Of a DNA stretch of 64,000 nucleotides, positions 55,555 to 64,000 are shown one piece after another. Position numbers and translations under genes: made by a program. The DNA comes from Candidatus Cloacimonadota bacterium. Lineage in GTDB: Bacteria > Cloacimonadota > Cloacimonadia > Cloacimonadales > JAJBBL01. The stretch spans positions 27,535 through 91,534 of the forward strand of contig JAHYIR010000007.1 in assembly GCA_019429305.1 (NCBI GenBank), written 5' to 3'. The notes beneath the pieces are model-generated. The model was not told the DNA's origin. It did not search any database and saw only the letters and a program-made list of their open reading frames with translations. How positions within the stretch are numbered: the first letter of the stretch is position 1; the number at the start of each line of letters is the position of its first letter.

Positions 55555-56646
55555 CTATAATCTGTGGAGGATAGCTTTGATCTCATCTTGAGATATTTTT
55601 AGAGTGTTCTGTGCCATATTTCTGCTTCCCATAATTTCAATGGATGCGTGTTCTATAAAATCTTCAGGAAGATTGAGCTTTGTCTTGGGGAGCCATTTAT
55701 TCAACCAATGATAAAAGGTGTCTCGTGACATACCAAGATATCTGAAGAGAGAGATCAACTCATTTTCAATAGCAGGATGATATAATTCCATTATTTGTTG
55801 CATAACTATTCCATTTGCCAAACCATGAGACAGTCCATAATGTGTTGTTAAAGGATAACCAATCGAATGTTGCAGAGTGGTGCTGCTTTGAGCAATGACA
55901 AAACCACCGTATAAAGAAGCAGACATCAATTTTTCACGGAAGTAAAAATTCTTTGGATCACTCAAAGTAGGTTGCAGATTATCAATGATGGTTTTAATAC
56001 CGTTGAAAATAAGTGGAAAAAGGAAATCGCAGCGTTTTTTAGAATAAATGCCTTCCAGTAGGTGACTTAAGGCATCTAAGGCCGTATCAATAGTCACTTT
56101 TTCCGGTAAACTGAAAGTGTATTTAGGGTCACAAAAAGTTAGTGCAGGAAACATGAGAGGATTACCAAAACCTGCTTTCTTCTTTTGCTCTCTATCTGAA
56201 ACTACACTGTAAGGGGTGACTTCTGTACCTGTTCCTGAAGTTGTTGGGATGGCTATAATAGGGAAAGCGTTCTTTATCTTCTCTGCTTCATAGATCTCTC
56301 TTTCTTTCAGGTTATTCGCAGCAATAACTGAGATTGCTTTTGCTGCATCTATAGGACTTCCGCCACCAATGCCTATTACGAAATCGCAGTTTTGTGCTTT
56401 AAAGATTTCAGCTCCTTTATGAATTATTTCTAATTCGGGATTTTCTTCGATCTCTGCGTAATGATGGAAAGTAAAATCTAGAGTATATAATATCTGCATT
56501 AGTTCAGGTAAGGCACCTGAAAGTTGAGCAGAGCTTCTTCCGGTAACAATTAAAGGTTTGGTACCAATTTTTTTTAGAAATTCTCCTGATTCTTGCAGGC
56601 AATTTTTTCCCCAAAAGATCTTGGTTGGCATAAAATACTTTATCAT
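55555..56646 (-). CDS. Iron-containing (group III) alcohol dehydrogenase
   Basis: NAD(P)-dependent Fe-type alcohol dehydrogenase of 363 residues when started at ATG 56646, which follows AAGAGG by 7 nt; the frame is open up to 56688. Seen: the cofactor motif GIGGGSPIDAAKAI, PTTSGTGTEVTPYSVV, metal ligands in DTALDALSHLLEG and in GLSHGLANG. The family reduces aldehydes to alcohols during fermentation, or acts on diols and hydroxy acids; the substrate is unknown. It is the last gene of a minus-strand series (T9SS cargo, PHP, ribD, this gene), but a 113-nt gap after ribD may hold its own promoter. Confidence 0.88.
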   Translation of the reverse strand: MIKYFMPTKIFWGKNCLQESGEFLKKIGTKPLIVTGRSSAQLSGALPELMQILYTLDFTFHHYAEIEENPELEIIHKGAEIFKAQNCDFVIGIGGGSPIDAAKAISVIAANNLKEREIYEAEKIKNAFPIIAIPTTSGTGTEVTPYSVVSDREQKKKAGFGNPLMFPALTFCDPKYTFSLPEKVTIDTALDALSHLLEGIYSKKRCDFLFPLIFNGIKTIIDNLQPTLSDPKNFYFREKLMSASLYGGFVIAQSSTTLQHSIGYPLTTHYGLSHGLANGIVMQQIMELYHPAIENELISLFRYLGMSRDTFYHWLNKWLPKTKLNLPEDFIEHASIEIMGSRNMAQNTLKISQDEIKAILHRL

Positions 56647-56759
56647 TTTAGCACCTCTTAAGATTTTTAAATAGTTAAAGTCCGCCAAAAACTAAATAAG
56701 TCAACAATTTACGTATACATAATAAAGCAATTATTGTTATACTTGTCTTTCTATTTGAA

Positions 56760-57860
56760 TTATTCCTTCATGATATATCCGATGATGAGTAGATCATCTC
56801 CTACTGTTTCTACTTTGTCAATCTTGATATTGATTGCTTCAGCAAGAGTGTCAATACCTAACTCATCAAAGACCGAATTTTTCCCACCTAAAATCTTAGG
56901 AGAGATAAAGTAATATATCTTATCGACTAACCCGGCTCTCAGAAAAGAGCTGCAAAGTTTCTGTCCTGCTTCGATCATAAGGACCGGTAATTCCAATTTA
57001 TTCAGTTCTTCTATAAGAGCTGGGAGAGAGAGGTATTCATAATTAACTGCCGGAAGTGACTTTACTTGCACTCCCTTTAAGGTAAGCATTTGCTCTGTAT
57101 TATAATCAGTATGATCCTCACTTTTAAAAACAATGGTTGGGATTTCTTGTGCTGTGGTAACGATCTTTGATTCTAAAGGAATTCTTAACCGACTATCCAG
57201 GATAATCCTCAGTATCGGTTCTGATTTACCATCCAACCGTACATTCAAAAGTGGGTCGTCACTGAGTACAGTATCAATCCCTGTGATTATAGCTCCTGCT
57301 TCTCTGCGTAAAAGGTGGCTATATTCACGAGACTCGGTAGAACTTATCCACTTGGAATCACCAGCATCAGTTGCGATCTTTCCATCGAGTGAAACTGCAT
57401 TTTTCATAAATATGAAAGGTCTCTTCTTTCGCCGGTATGTTAAGTAATATTCCAGTTGCTTCTCGATCTTCTGCTGCCAAAAGCCATCCTGAACTTCGAT
57501 ACCGGCAGCTCTTAATTTCTCAAAACCTTTTCCGCTTACTAAAGGATTGGGGTCAATTATGCCAGCATAAACTTTTTTTATTCCTGCTTTAATAATTGCG
57601 TCAGTACATGGTGGAGTTCTACCTTGATGACAACAGGGCTCTAAAGTAACATATAACTCTGCACCGGCAGTAGATTCTCGAGCATTAAGGATAGCTTCAA
57701 TTTCAGCATGGTTCTTGCCACATTTTTGGGTAAAACCTGATCCGATTATGCGGTTATCCTTTACCAATAAAGCCCCAACAAAGGGATTGATCCCGCATTT
57801 ACCCCGTCCCTGTTCTGCTAATTCATAAGCTTGCTGAAAGAACGATTCTTTGAATGACAT
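56760..57860 (-). CDS. ribD: Bifunctional riboflavin biosynthesis deaminase/reductase RibD
   Basis: Enzyme of 366 residues carrying out the second and third steps of riboflavin synthesis. Residues 1-145 are the deaminase with zinc ligands His51 (HAEIEA), Cys76 and Cys85 (PCCHQGRTPPC). Residues 150-366 are the NADPH-dependent reductase (RPFIFMKNAVSLDGKIA, GAIITGIDTVLSDDPLLNVR). No other rib gene and no FMN riboswitch-like leader is seen nearby, so the gene is detached from the usual rib operon. It lies 24 nt after the PHP gene and is likely co-transcribed. Confidence 0.95.
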   Translation of the reverse strand: MSFKESFFQQAYELAEQGRGKCGINPFVGALLVKDNRIIGSGFTQKCGKNHAEIEAILNARESTAGAELYVTLEPCCHQGRTPPCTDAIIKAGIKKVYAGIIDPNPLVSGKGFEKLRAAGIEVQDGFWQQKIEKQLEYYLTYRRKKRPFIFMKNAVSLDGKIATDAGDSKWISSTESREYSHLLRREAGAIITGIDTVLSDDPLLNVRLDGKSEPILRIILDSRLRIPLESKIVTTAQEIPTIVFKSEDHTDYNTEQMLTLKGVQVKSLPAVNYEYLSLPALIEELNKLELPVLMIEAGQKLCSSFLRAGLVDKIYYFISPKILGGKNSVFDELGIDTLAEAINIKIDKVETVGDDLLIIGYIMKE

Positions 57861-57884
57861 TTTATCAGAAATCAGATTAAAAAT

Positions 57885-58973
57885 CTAACTATTGCTATTT
57901 TTTATCACATATATATTGTTGGTAATTATCCAGCTTGCTCCGAAACGTTCTATCTGAAGCCGATAATACCCTGATGAAGTGATCGAGAATGATCCGTAGC
58001 TATTATTTTGCTGAGCTTGAACATAGCCATCTTTATAGAGCTTAACGGAACAGTTTTTTGGTAACATGTAAAAAAACTTCAGATTCTTTTGCCATTCAAT
58101 TTCTTCTCCGAAACTTACACCATCGCCAGCATCATTAGCTATAGCTGCATAAAAATTGTATGGATTGCCTAATGTATAATTAACAACATAACTATTGCCA
58201 TTCTTCAGGGCATTAAGAATGCTGTCATTACTCAGTTTAACATCTTCGCTAAGAAGAACATTAGTTCTAATTGTACGGAACAGGAATTTATGAGTTAAAA
58301 TTCTAAATCGGAAAAAGAGTGCTTTGTAATTAGTACCGTGAGCGTCTGTACTACCAATAGCAGCGATTCTGAGACCTTTATTGTTTAGATTATCCCAAAG
58401 AATAAGGTTTTCCCGAAAAGGATTTCTAACAAACCAGTTAGGGAAAAGGAGAAGAAATATTCCATTACGTCGAGGATGTAGTTTGGAGAGCCAACTTGAT
58501 GAATAATTCCAGATCTCCAATCCATCTACTTTTTCCAAAAGATCGATCTTTGCCCAAATATAAAGCGGATAGTCTTTACAAACTCGTTTCTCATATGGAT
58601 GAGCGGCGAAGATCACTCCATCCTCATTCTTTATCAGATCAATATATTCTTCGGTAGATCTATTATTTTCATGGAATTTACTACCGAAAGTCAAGAGATG
58701 ATGATACTCCTCAGAATCGTTTAGTTCAGCCCCTGCTAATAAGAAGGGTTCATAAGCCCTTTCTTCTTTGAACTTATGCAAAGATCGTTTGATTTCTTCT
58801 TCATCGGGTAAAGCATGATGATCATTAATAGTGAGATAATCAAGCCGGTTCTTTATTGCTGCCTGCAGGATAGTATCGAGAGTAACATCGCAGTCGTATG
58901 ATGAGTTACTATGGTTATGGATTACTCCTGTCAATTCGGTATAGCGGCGATTAAGAATATTAACTGTACGCAT
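57885..58973 (-). CDS. PHP-domain metal-dependent phosphoesterase-like protein
   Basis: Protein of 362 residues with a PHP-type catalytic core: GVIHNHSNSSYDCD, LTINDHHALPDEEEI, FAAHPYE, and SGSTDAH-like AIGSTDAHGTNY, which supply the usual His/Asp metal ligands. Related proteins hydrolyse phosphate esters of nucleotides or amino acids or act as PHP hydrolases of unknown substrate. A beta-rich C-terminal part (about 275-362) follows. No signal peptide is seen. It begins 9 nt after the stop of the T9SS-cargo gene upstream and precedes ribD by 24 nt. Confidence 0.72.
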   Translation of the reverse strand: MRTVNILNRRYTELTGVIHNHSNSSYDCDVTLDTILQAAIKNRLDYLTINDHHALPDEEEIKRSLHKFKEERAYEPFLLAGAELNDSEEYHHLLTFGSKFHENNRSTEEYIDLIKNEDGVIFAAHPYEKRVCKDYPLYIWAKIDLLEKVDGLEIWNYSSSWLSKLHPRRNGIFLLLFPNWFVRNPFRENLILWDNLNNKGLRIAAIGSTDAHGTNYKALFFRFRILTHKFLFRTIRTNVLLSEDVKLSNDSILNALKNGNSYVVNYTLGNPYNFYAAIANDAGDGVSFGEEIEWQKNLKFFYMLPKNCSVKLYKDGYVQAQQNNSYGSFSITSSGYYRLQIERFGASWIITNNIYVIKNSNS

Positions 58974-58982
58974 TAACGGTTT

Positions 58983-60992
58983 CTACTTCAATACAACAAA
59001 TTTCTGATATAAAGAGAATCTATGACCTTGGAAATCATGAAAATCTGCTTTTACAAAGTAGATACCACTACCAATATCTCTTCCGTTAGCTGCAATCCCG
59101 TCCCATTTCATCTCTGTTTTCGAATCTTGTACCTTGTCAGACAATTCTTTTACCAATTGACCCTTGATATTATAGATTTTAACATTTATCTCTTGGGTTG
59201 ACTTTGTCCCTTCAAAGTGAAACATCAAAAGATCATTTTTTGTGAGAGGATTGGGGAATAAGCTCATTGTTGGTTGAACAATTTCGGAATAAAGATCATC
59301 ATCTACCGAAACGACAAGCTCAAATTCATCCAGTCCCCACTTACCCAAATAATATATGTCTTTCTTTTGGCTATTCTGTAGCCAATAGACTACATCAAAG
59401 TGAGCAAAATTTTCGACACTAATTTCCCAATAAATTGGTTCTATGGTTTGTAAACTATATCCCCAGAAAAAGCTCTCTTCATACCCAAACCCGAGATTAA
59501 GAGCACCGGCAGATTGGTATCTATGGAGATGAATCAGATGAGAGCCGGGTATATCAGGATTATTCTTTTCAACTAAAGCAATGAACAACTTTAGATTAGC
59601 AAGATTATCAGCAAAAATAAATGTACTGTCATTTCGCATATCAAACCTTACTTGGATCACTAGATCATTGGGATCAATTGTATTTTCCACGCTTTCGCTT
59701 AATGCTGAGATGAAAGTTTTTTTAGGAAAATTATCAGCTAAGATATCAAGAACAAGATCAGAATACTCAGCAGAATATCCGGCAATATTACTTTTCCCTT
59801 CAATCACAGTGAAAGGATAACCCGATAAGCGGTAATAATCTTTCTGCAGAGCAGCATCTGGGCTATAATAAGGTTGATCATCCGGATGAAAGAAGTAATT
59901 CAAAAAAAATAAAGAATCAGCAGCCAGTGTTTGTTGGTCATTAATGATATTCATACTTGCCTGATGATCTGAACGGATAAAATTCTCTATCAGATATTTA
60001 TCTCTGTTGTTGGGGAAGATATTGAACGAATAGCTAATTAGATTATTATTAGGATAGAGATCTCCATCGTACTGTAATTCAGCTTGGAGATTAAATTGAG
60101 CGTGATTACCCGGAAGACGGTATGAATATACAGGTTCTGTTACAGTTACTAAAGTATCAGCTCCCGCAGCAAGGTTCAACTGTAGAGGATATGTTATGTT
60201 CCAGGAAGGCATTTCTGGATCAGGATTATGAAGTTGAATATTGATGCCGACCAAATCATCTACTGTTGATGATGAATTGTTTTTAACTCTGAATTCCGGA
60301 AAAACTGTGGCACCGGGATTAAGATTACCAGTAAGATCGAAAGATAAAAGTTCCAGATCATTTCCATCAAAATGCATCGTACCAGATATCGAGATTAAAA
60401 GCTCAGAGACTATATTTGTCTCAGCCATATTGGCAAAATAGCCGGGTATAGGGTCATCTGGTGGAACCCAAAAGTAGCTATGTTCTCCTCCAGTAGCCGA
60501 TGCAGCCATATATCTGCTAGTAGCATTTGTATCATACTCGATTACAAGCCAGAATATATCTCCGGTAACCTGAAAATTAGTCGGTATATGAAAATTGTTC
60601 CAACCCTGAGCAGAAATTGATATATCGTTTATACTAACTGCTAAAGAGTCCAATGGCTGTATAGAATCTTGATAGATCAGGATGTTATAGTTATTACCGG
60701 CTTGAGGGAAATAGGTGCTAACGGTTTCAACAGTAAAAGAATCAACACTAGCGATAGTACGTAAGTCAAATTTGACAGCCCAACGATTAGTGCCATACCA
60801 CAATTGATCTAAGCTGTTATTGTGGTAATAGATCGTTGTCTGTCGCTCTTCTTGACCTATATTACCCATATCAGAAGAAATATAATTTATCAAGTTACCA
60901 TTAAAGGCTGATAGCCATGTTATTTTTATCAAGCAAAAAAAGCCAAGGCACAGCAATGATAAAACAAATTTGTATCCAGCAGTATTTCTCAT
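58983..60992 (-). CDS. Secreted protein of unknown function with T9SS-type C-terminal domain
   Basis: Exported protein of 669 residues. After a hydrophobic N-terminus (FVLSLLCLGFFCLI) comes a beta-rich region (about 50-205), an Ig/CARDB-like domain (about 215-325), and a segment (about 330-560; KYLIENFIRSDHQASMNI, then YRLSGYPFTVIEG) that loosely recalls Omp28-like thioredoxin-fold surface proteins but lacks the Cys pair. Residues 578-669 are a FlgD-like/T9SS tail: SLFPNPLTKND, IYNIKGQLVKEL, MKWDGIAANGRDIGSGIYFV, ending in KFVVLK. It is predicted to be a type IX cargo. It is the first gene of the minus series leading to the PHP gene and ribD. Confidence 0.72.
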   Translation of the reverse strand: MRNTAGYKFVLSLLCLGFFCLIKITWLSAFNGNLINYISSDMGNIGQEERQTTIYYHNNSLDQLWYGTNRWAVKFDLRTIASVDSFTVETVSTYFPQAGNNYNILIYQDSIQPLDSLAVSINDISISAQGWNNFHIPTNFQVTGDIFWLVIEYDTNATSRYMAASATGGEHSYFWVPPDDPIPGYFANMAETNIVSELLISISGTMHFDGNDLELLSFDLTGNLNPGATVFPEFRVKNNSSSTVDDLVGINIQLHNPDPEMPSWNITYPLQLNLAAGADTLVTVTEPVYSYRLPGNHAQFNLQAELQYDGDLYPNNNLISYSFNIFPNNRDKYLIENFIRSDHQASMNIINDQQTLAADSLFFLNYFFHPDDQPYYSPDAALQKDYYRLSGYPFTVIEGKSNIAGYSAEYSDLVLDILADNFPKKTFISALSESVENTIDPNDLVIQVRFDMRNDSTFIFADNLANLKLFIALVEKNNPDIPGSHLIHLHRYQSAGALNLGFGYEESFFWGYSLQTIEPIYWEISVENFAHFDVVYWLQNSQKKDIYYLGKWGLDEFELVVSVDDDLYSEIVQPTMSLFPNPLTKNDLLMFHFEGTKSTQEINVKIYNIKGQLVKELSDKVQDSKTEMKWDGIAANGRDIGSGIYFVKADFHDFQGHRFSLYQKFVVLK

Positions 60993-61223
60993 ATTGATTC
61001 ACCTGATTACCAAATTATGGTTAGAAAAAACTTGTAAAGTAATATTATTCTTCTCTGAGCTATGGTTCTGTTCCATGACAAGTACCTCATTATATAACCT
61101 GACATATTTAACGCCAGAAAGTAATCAGACTTATCAATCTTTTTTTCCTGCATTTGCTAATCAAGTATTATAATGCTCGCTAGAGCGATACTTCAGCCCA
61201 CATCAATAAGTTCTTTTTTTAGG

Positions 61224-61253
61224 TTGACAGTCTTTGGCAAGAGCTCCTAAGAT
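61224..61253 (+). promoter_or_regulatory. Candidate promoter of the CTD-only/PorV-like gene pair
   Basis: TTGACA (61224-61229), an 18-nt spacer and TAAGAT (61248-61253) lie before the CGGAGG site and ATG 61277. Confidence 0.45.
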
Positions 61254-61276
61254 TACAAAAGAATATCGGAGGTAAG

Positions 61277-61741
61277 ATGAACATAAAACCAACACTGATT
61301 TTATTGATCATGTTAGTAATCATTACAGCAATATTTGCATCAGATCGTCAATCAAGGTACTTAGAAATAACCAATCTGCAATTATTGCCCAATCCATTTA
61401 CCCCTCATTCGATCCATATCTTTGATGAACAAAATCAAGGTCAGGGGTTACGGATCAGTTTTAAAGTAGAAACTCAAGCGACCTTTGTTTGGGTAACAGG
61501 GCGGATCTTTAATATGCGTGGTAATTTAGTAAAAACTATCTCGGAAAGAGAACCAATCCACAGCATGCGAGGACCTGATGATTATGGTGATCCCGTAGAG
61601 TTGATCTACTGGTGGAATGGAATGACAGATTTTAATCGTCTAGCTCAAAATGGAAGATATTTCTTTCATCTGAAAGTCAGTGATTCAGAAGCAGAGAATT
61701 TCTTTCAGGAAAAAATAGCTACTTTTGTACTGGTGAAGTGA
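61277..61741 (+). CDS. Small secreted protein consisting almost only of a FlgD-like/T9SS C-terminal domain
   Basis: Exported protein of 154 residues: signal peptide (about 1-22, ending IFAS), then a single FlgD-like Ig domain that is usually found as the tail of larger cargo: LLPNPFTPHS, RIFNMRGNLVKTI, YWWNGMTDFNRLAQNGRYFF and the terminal TFVLVK. There is no N-terminal cargo domain. CGGAGG precedes the ATG. The PorV/PorQ-like gene begins 13 nt after its stop, so the two are co-transcribed. It may be a structural or adaptor component of the secretion or attachment system rather than an enzyme; this is inference. Confidence 0.72.
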   Translation: MNIKPTLILLIMLVIITAIFASDRQSRYLEITNLQLLPNPFTPHSIHIFDEQNQGQGLRISFKVETQATFVWVTGRIFNMRGNLVKTISEREPIHSMRGPDDYGDPVELIYWWNGMTDFNRLAQNGRYFFHLKVSDSEAENFFQEKIATFVLVK

Positions 61742-61754
61742 TAGAGGTGTTTCC

Positions 61755-62741
61755 ATGAAAAAATCGATCTCTTTACTGATCTTGATCATTTTCCTTATCA
61801 TACCACTACAAGCTAAAGATAGTAATCAGCAAGCTGCATTTATAGAAGATATCATTGGAGCTCGAGCATGGGGATTAGGTGGTGCTTACAGAACTCTTGT
61901 TGATGATGCCAGTGCTTCGATCTGGAATCCTGCTGGTTTAGCTGATCTGAAAAAAGGGAATAGTTTGTCTCTGGAACATCTGCAGTTAATGGATTTCTTC
62001 TCTTATTCATACGTGGGATATGCTCATCGTTTAAATAAAAGACTAGTGCTGGGAAGTGGTCTGTACTATTCAGGTGATGATGTTATGTCGGAGTTTGTTG
62101 GTTATGCTTCCGTGGCAATGGATGGTGCTGTTATTGGGAATCTTATCTTTTCTGATTCTATTCCTGAGGAATTAGTTAGTATTGGATTGAGTTCCAAAAT
62201 ATTCTATTCTTCGTTTGGCAATAATGATCTCACATCATTACCGGATTACTTAATTGGACATCAGGTCACCGGTTCCGCTCTCGGATATGGACTTGATCTC
62301 GGGTTCAAAGTAAGACCTACTAAAAGGGATCATTTTTCATTAACATTCAAGAATCTGCTAAATAATATTAAATGGGATAGCAAAAACAATGCCGGAACAG
62401 CACTTGGAAAGTATAGTGAGAATCTACCAGTGACTTCAGCTCTTGGTTATGCCCGGCATCAGAATAATTTTATCATTGCTCTTGATATTGATAAAGGGCT
62501 TTATTATGACATAGAGGATAATCTTCATATCGGGCTGGAACTACCATTAAGAAGAGAATTGATCTTAAGGATCGGATATGCTCAGGAACTGGTTACCGCT
62601 GACAGTAAAAGACTGGGTTTAGGTGCAGGGATCAACATAGATATGCCCTCTGTTCCCCATCTAAGAGTTGATTTATCTTATCTAATGCATCTAGAATGGG
62701 AAGGGCATGATTCCTTGCTGTTTTCTCTTACCTTACAATAA
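61755..62741 (+). CDS. PorV/PorQ-like outer-membrane beta-barrel protein
   Basis: Exported protein of 328 residues with the signal peptide MKKSISLLILIIFLIIPLQA and the family opening GARAWGLGGAYRTLVDDASASIWNPAGLADL, typical of the PorV/PorQ/UPF0164 branch of FadL-like barrels. The rest is beta-barrel, with the closing strand HDSLLFSLTLQ. In Bacteroidetes PorV carries C-terminal-domain cargo from the type IX translocon to the attachment complex and PorQ serves alongside PorZ. Here the gene is paired with a CTD-only protein, which fits such a role. PorV-like proteins with other jobs are common in Cloacimonadota-like genomes, so the assignment is to family only. Confidence 0.72.
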   Translation: MKKSISLLILIIFLIIPLQAKDSNQQAAFIEDIIGARAWGLGGAYRTLVDDASASIWNPAGLADLKKGNSLSLEHLQLMDFFSYSYVGYAHRLNKRLVLGSGLYYSGDDVMSEFVGYASVAMDGAVIGNLIFSDSIPEELVSIGLSSKIFYSSFGNNDLTSLPDYLIGHQVTGSALGYGLDLGFKVRPTKRDHFSLTFKNLLNNIKWDSKNNAGTALGKYSENLPVTSALGYARHQNNFIIALDIDKGLYYDIEDNLHIGLELPLRRELILRIGYAQELVTADSKRLGLGAGINIDMPSVPHLRVDLSYLMHLEWEGHDSLLFSLTLQ

Positions 62742-62747
62742 AAAAAT

Positions 62748-62803
62748 GTCAGGTATCAGATAATTCCTGCTCTCATTCAACAGGAAGTATCTCAATACCT
62801 GAC
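62748..62803. terminator. Nested hairpin between convergent genes, possible bidirectional terminator
   Basis: An outer 9-bp stem GTCAGGTAT/ATACCTGAC (62748-62756 and 62795-62803) encloses a 6-bp stem TTCCTG/CAGGAA (62764-62769 and 62781-62786). An A-run before it gives a T-tract on the minus strand only. Confidence 0.45.
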
Positions 62804-62828
62804 GATCAAACAATTAAACTGAAATCCT

Positions 62829-63554
62829 TTATTTACTAATAATCCTCTCAGCTTCTGCCTTATCTGAAGAATAGGTAAAAGCATTGATTATACTATGACC
62901 ATTTTCAGGATCTGTAACCTTATCGTACATAATTCTTAAAGCCTCTAACTGATCATCAGAGAAAGTCAGAACATTGATCATTCTGACGATCTGATTAACT
63001 GAGAAGAAAGAATTTCTTGCGGATAATCTGATCACTCGTAATTGGTCATCAGAAAAACTCTCTTCTCTGACGTTATTGATCAAACGCTCAAAATCGGATT
63101 CAGACATCGGGGTTTTTGTTTCCTGAGGTACCCTTTCTACTGGTGTAGGTATAGGAGTTGGTTCTTGAATAGAAGTGGGATCACTGATACCAAGGTTAAT
63201 GTTTACACCGGTAGAAGTTGTCGTGGTTGAGGTCGGAGTTGTAACTTGTTCGATTTTTATATTGGAGTCGGTTGGTAGTAAAACAAGCAAGGCAAAGATC
63301 TCCTCAACTATCTTCTTTGCTCTGGTTTGATCCATTCTGCCTAATTTTGTAAGATAATTGATTTCCAGTTCTTCCAGTTTCAAAGCAATATTGTCAATAA
63401 TTGTACCTGAATCTGTGTTTCCGTCTTTAACTCTTGAAGATTCGTTGATCTGTAAACTAAAAGATCCTCCCGGTGTAGTAAAAATTATCTCATCAGCTAT
63501 CAACCAAGAACCGATCAGAAAGATTGCTAGGATCAAGATAGTAGTTTTTTTCAT
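62829..63554 (-). CDS. Exported DUF4476-like protein
   Basis: Protein of 241 residues with a signal peptide (MKKTTILILAIFLIGSWLIA) starting 8 nt after AGGAG. Residues about 25-105 are a Bacteroidetes-style N-terminal region. A linker rich in Thr, Pro and Ser (TTTTSTGVNINLG) follows. Residues about 150-241 resemble DUF4476: MSESDFERLINNV, then three related segments with SDDQLRVIRLSAR and SDDQLEALRIMYDKV. The domain has no known function. A TTGACT box (63613-63608, minus) lies 59 nt upstream. It converges on the PorV-like gene. Confidence 0.7.
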   Translation of the reverse strand: MKKTTILILAIFLIGSWLIADEIIFTTPGGSFSLQINESSRVKDGNTDSGTIIDNIALKLEELEINYLTKLGRMDQTRAKKIVEEIFALLVLLPTDSNIKIEQVTTPTSTTTTSTGVNINLGISDPTSIQEPTPIPTPVERVPQETKTPMSESDFERLINNVREESFSDDQLRVIRLSARNSFFSVNQIVRMINVLTFSDDQLEALRIMYDKVTDPENGHSIINAFTYSSDKAEAERIISK

Positions 63555-63665
63555 ATAATTAACTCCTATTACAATTTTTTGTACTGAAAAGGGTACTAGA
63601 TATTATCAGTCAAGAAATTTATGACATGTAAAATCATCATAATTCAGAGAATAATAGCTTGGTTT

Positions 63666-64000
63666 TTATTTCAGCATCAGCATCTTACGGGTAGCTCGAT
63701 AATCATCAGTCTGTAGTGTATAGAAATACAAGCCGCTTCCGACTAATCTCCCAAGATCATCTTTACCATCCCAGAGAACCGTATGCGGACCATCCTGCAT
63801 CCGTGTTTCTAATAAACTCTTAACAAGCTGACCACGGATGTTATAGATAAGGATCTTTACTTCACTCTCTTTCCCTAATGTAAAGCTGATCCTGGTCTCA
63901 GGATTGAAGGGATTGGGATAATTACCGTGCAGAGCGGTTACATAAGGTACTCCTTCGGGTATCTCTTCTACTGAGGTCATATCGAAGAAGTTGCCGGTTC
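63666..64000 (-). CDS. C-terminal part of a T9SS-type secreted protein, cut by the right edge
   Basis: Only the last part of the gene is inside the window. The frame continues without a stop through 64000; an internal ATG at 63980 is probably not the start, since the residues before it (TGNFFD) run on in the same frame. The visible part is a textbook FlgD-like/T9SS C-terminal domain: GNYPNPFNPETRISFTLG, IYNIRGQLVKSLLE, LWDGKDDLGRLVGSGLYFY and the terminal KMLMLK. The cargo domain lies outside the window, so its function is unknown. Confidence 0.85.
   Translation of the reverse strand, partial: TGNFFDMTSVEEIPEGVPYVTALHGNYPNPFNPETRISFTLGKESEVKILIYNIRGQLVKSLLETRMQDGPHTVLWDGKDDLGRLVGSGLYFYTLQTDDYRATRKMLMLK

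Noticed and set aside
1..64000. CRISPR arrays, tRNA or rRNA genes, insertion sequences, phage genes
   Set aside because: No regularly spaced direct repeats, cloverleaf sequences, transposases or integrases were recognised on either strand.

Overview
The window is AT-rich and gene-dense. It looks like a chromosome segment of an anaerobic, Gram-negative-type bacterium of the FCB superphylum, most likely Candidatus Cloacimonadota or a close relative (inference from gene content only). Reasons: secreted proteins with type IX secretion (T9SS)-style C-terminal domains ending in MLMLK, FVVLK or FLLVK; a PorV-like barrel; a Bacteroidetes-type SerA; split glycine dehydrogenase; and fermentative purine and amino-acid genes. 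No tRNA, rRNA, CRISPR array, phage or insertion sequence was recognised.

Layout. (1) 1-10.2 kb, mostly minus strand: a molybdenum hydroxylase (Mo subunit, then a [2Fe-2S] subunit cut by the left edge) and an ssnA - ygeY - threonine-synthase-like - hydantoinase operon, with one plus-strand subtilisin between them. (2) 10.4-24 kb, plus strand: two subtilisin paralogs, an M6 metalloprotease, two alpha/beta hydrolase paralogs and a lipoprotein, all exported. (3) 24.1-31.5 kb, plus strand: a TspO-like membrane protein, then a second molybdenum hydroxylase ([2Fe-2S]/FAD fusion and Mo subunit) and a dihydropyrimidine-dehydrogenase-like Fe-S flavoprotein. Blocks 1 and 3 together resemble the ygeY/ssnA/hyuA/xdhD/ygfK purine (urate) catabolic cluster of E. 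coli and clostridia, split here by about 15 kb of secreted hydrolases. (4) 31.9-37 kb: ispG, an Omp85/TamA-like barrel, a NYN-cold-shock fusion and a Ppx/GppA-like enzyme. (5) 37.5-44 kb, minus: a 2183-residue protein joining a gingipain-type C25 protease to a peptidylarginine-deiminase (PPAD-like) module. (6) 44.4-55.3 kb: housekeeping genes rpsA, gcvPA/gcvPB, serA, nadE, a YhaM-like nuclease and a WalJ-like hydrolase, with three poorly known genes. (7) 55.5-64 kb: alcohol dehydrogenase, ribD, a PHP protein, T9SS-type cargo, a PorV-like barrel, a DUF4476-like protein and a cargo gene cut by the right edge.

Themes. Six exported proteins end in the same FN3-like C-terminal domain (SWD...YIVE...FFRV), distinct from the FlgD-like/T9SS tail on four others; it may be a second sorting or anchoring tag. 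The gingipain-PAD fusion carries the His/Cys pair of C25 and the Asp, His, Asp, Asn and Cys residues of PPAD at nearly matching spacing. A 57-bp perfect or near-perfect hairpin occurs twice, with compensatory changes. Many genes have a TTGAC(A) box 49-61 nt upstream of the start codon, probably the -35 element.
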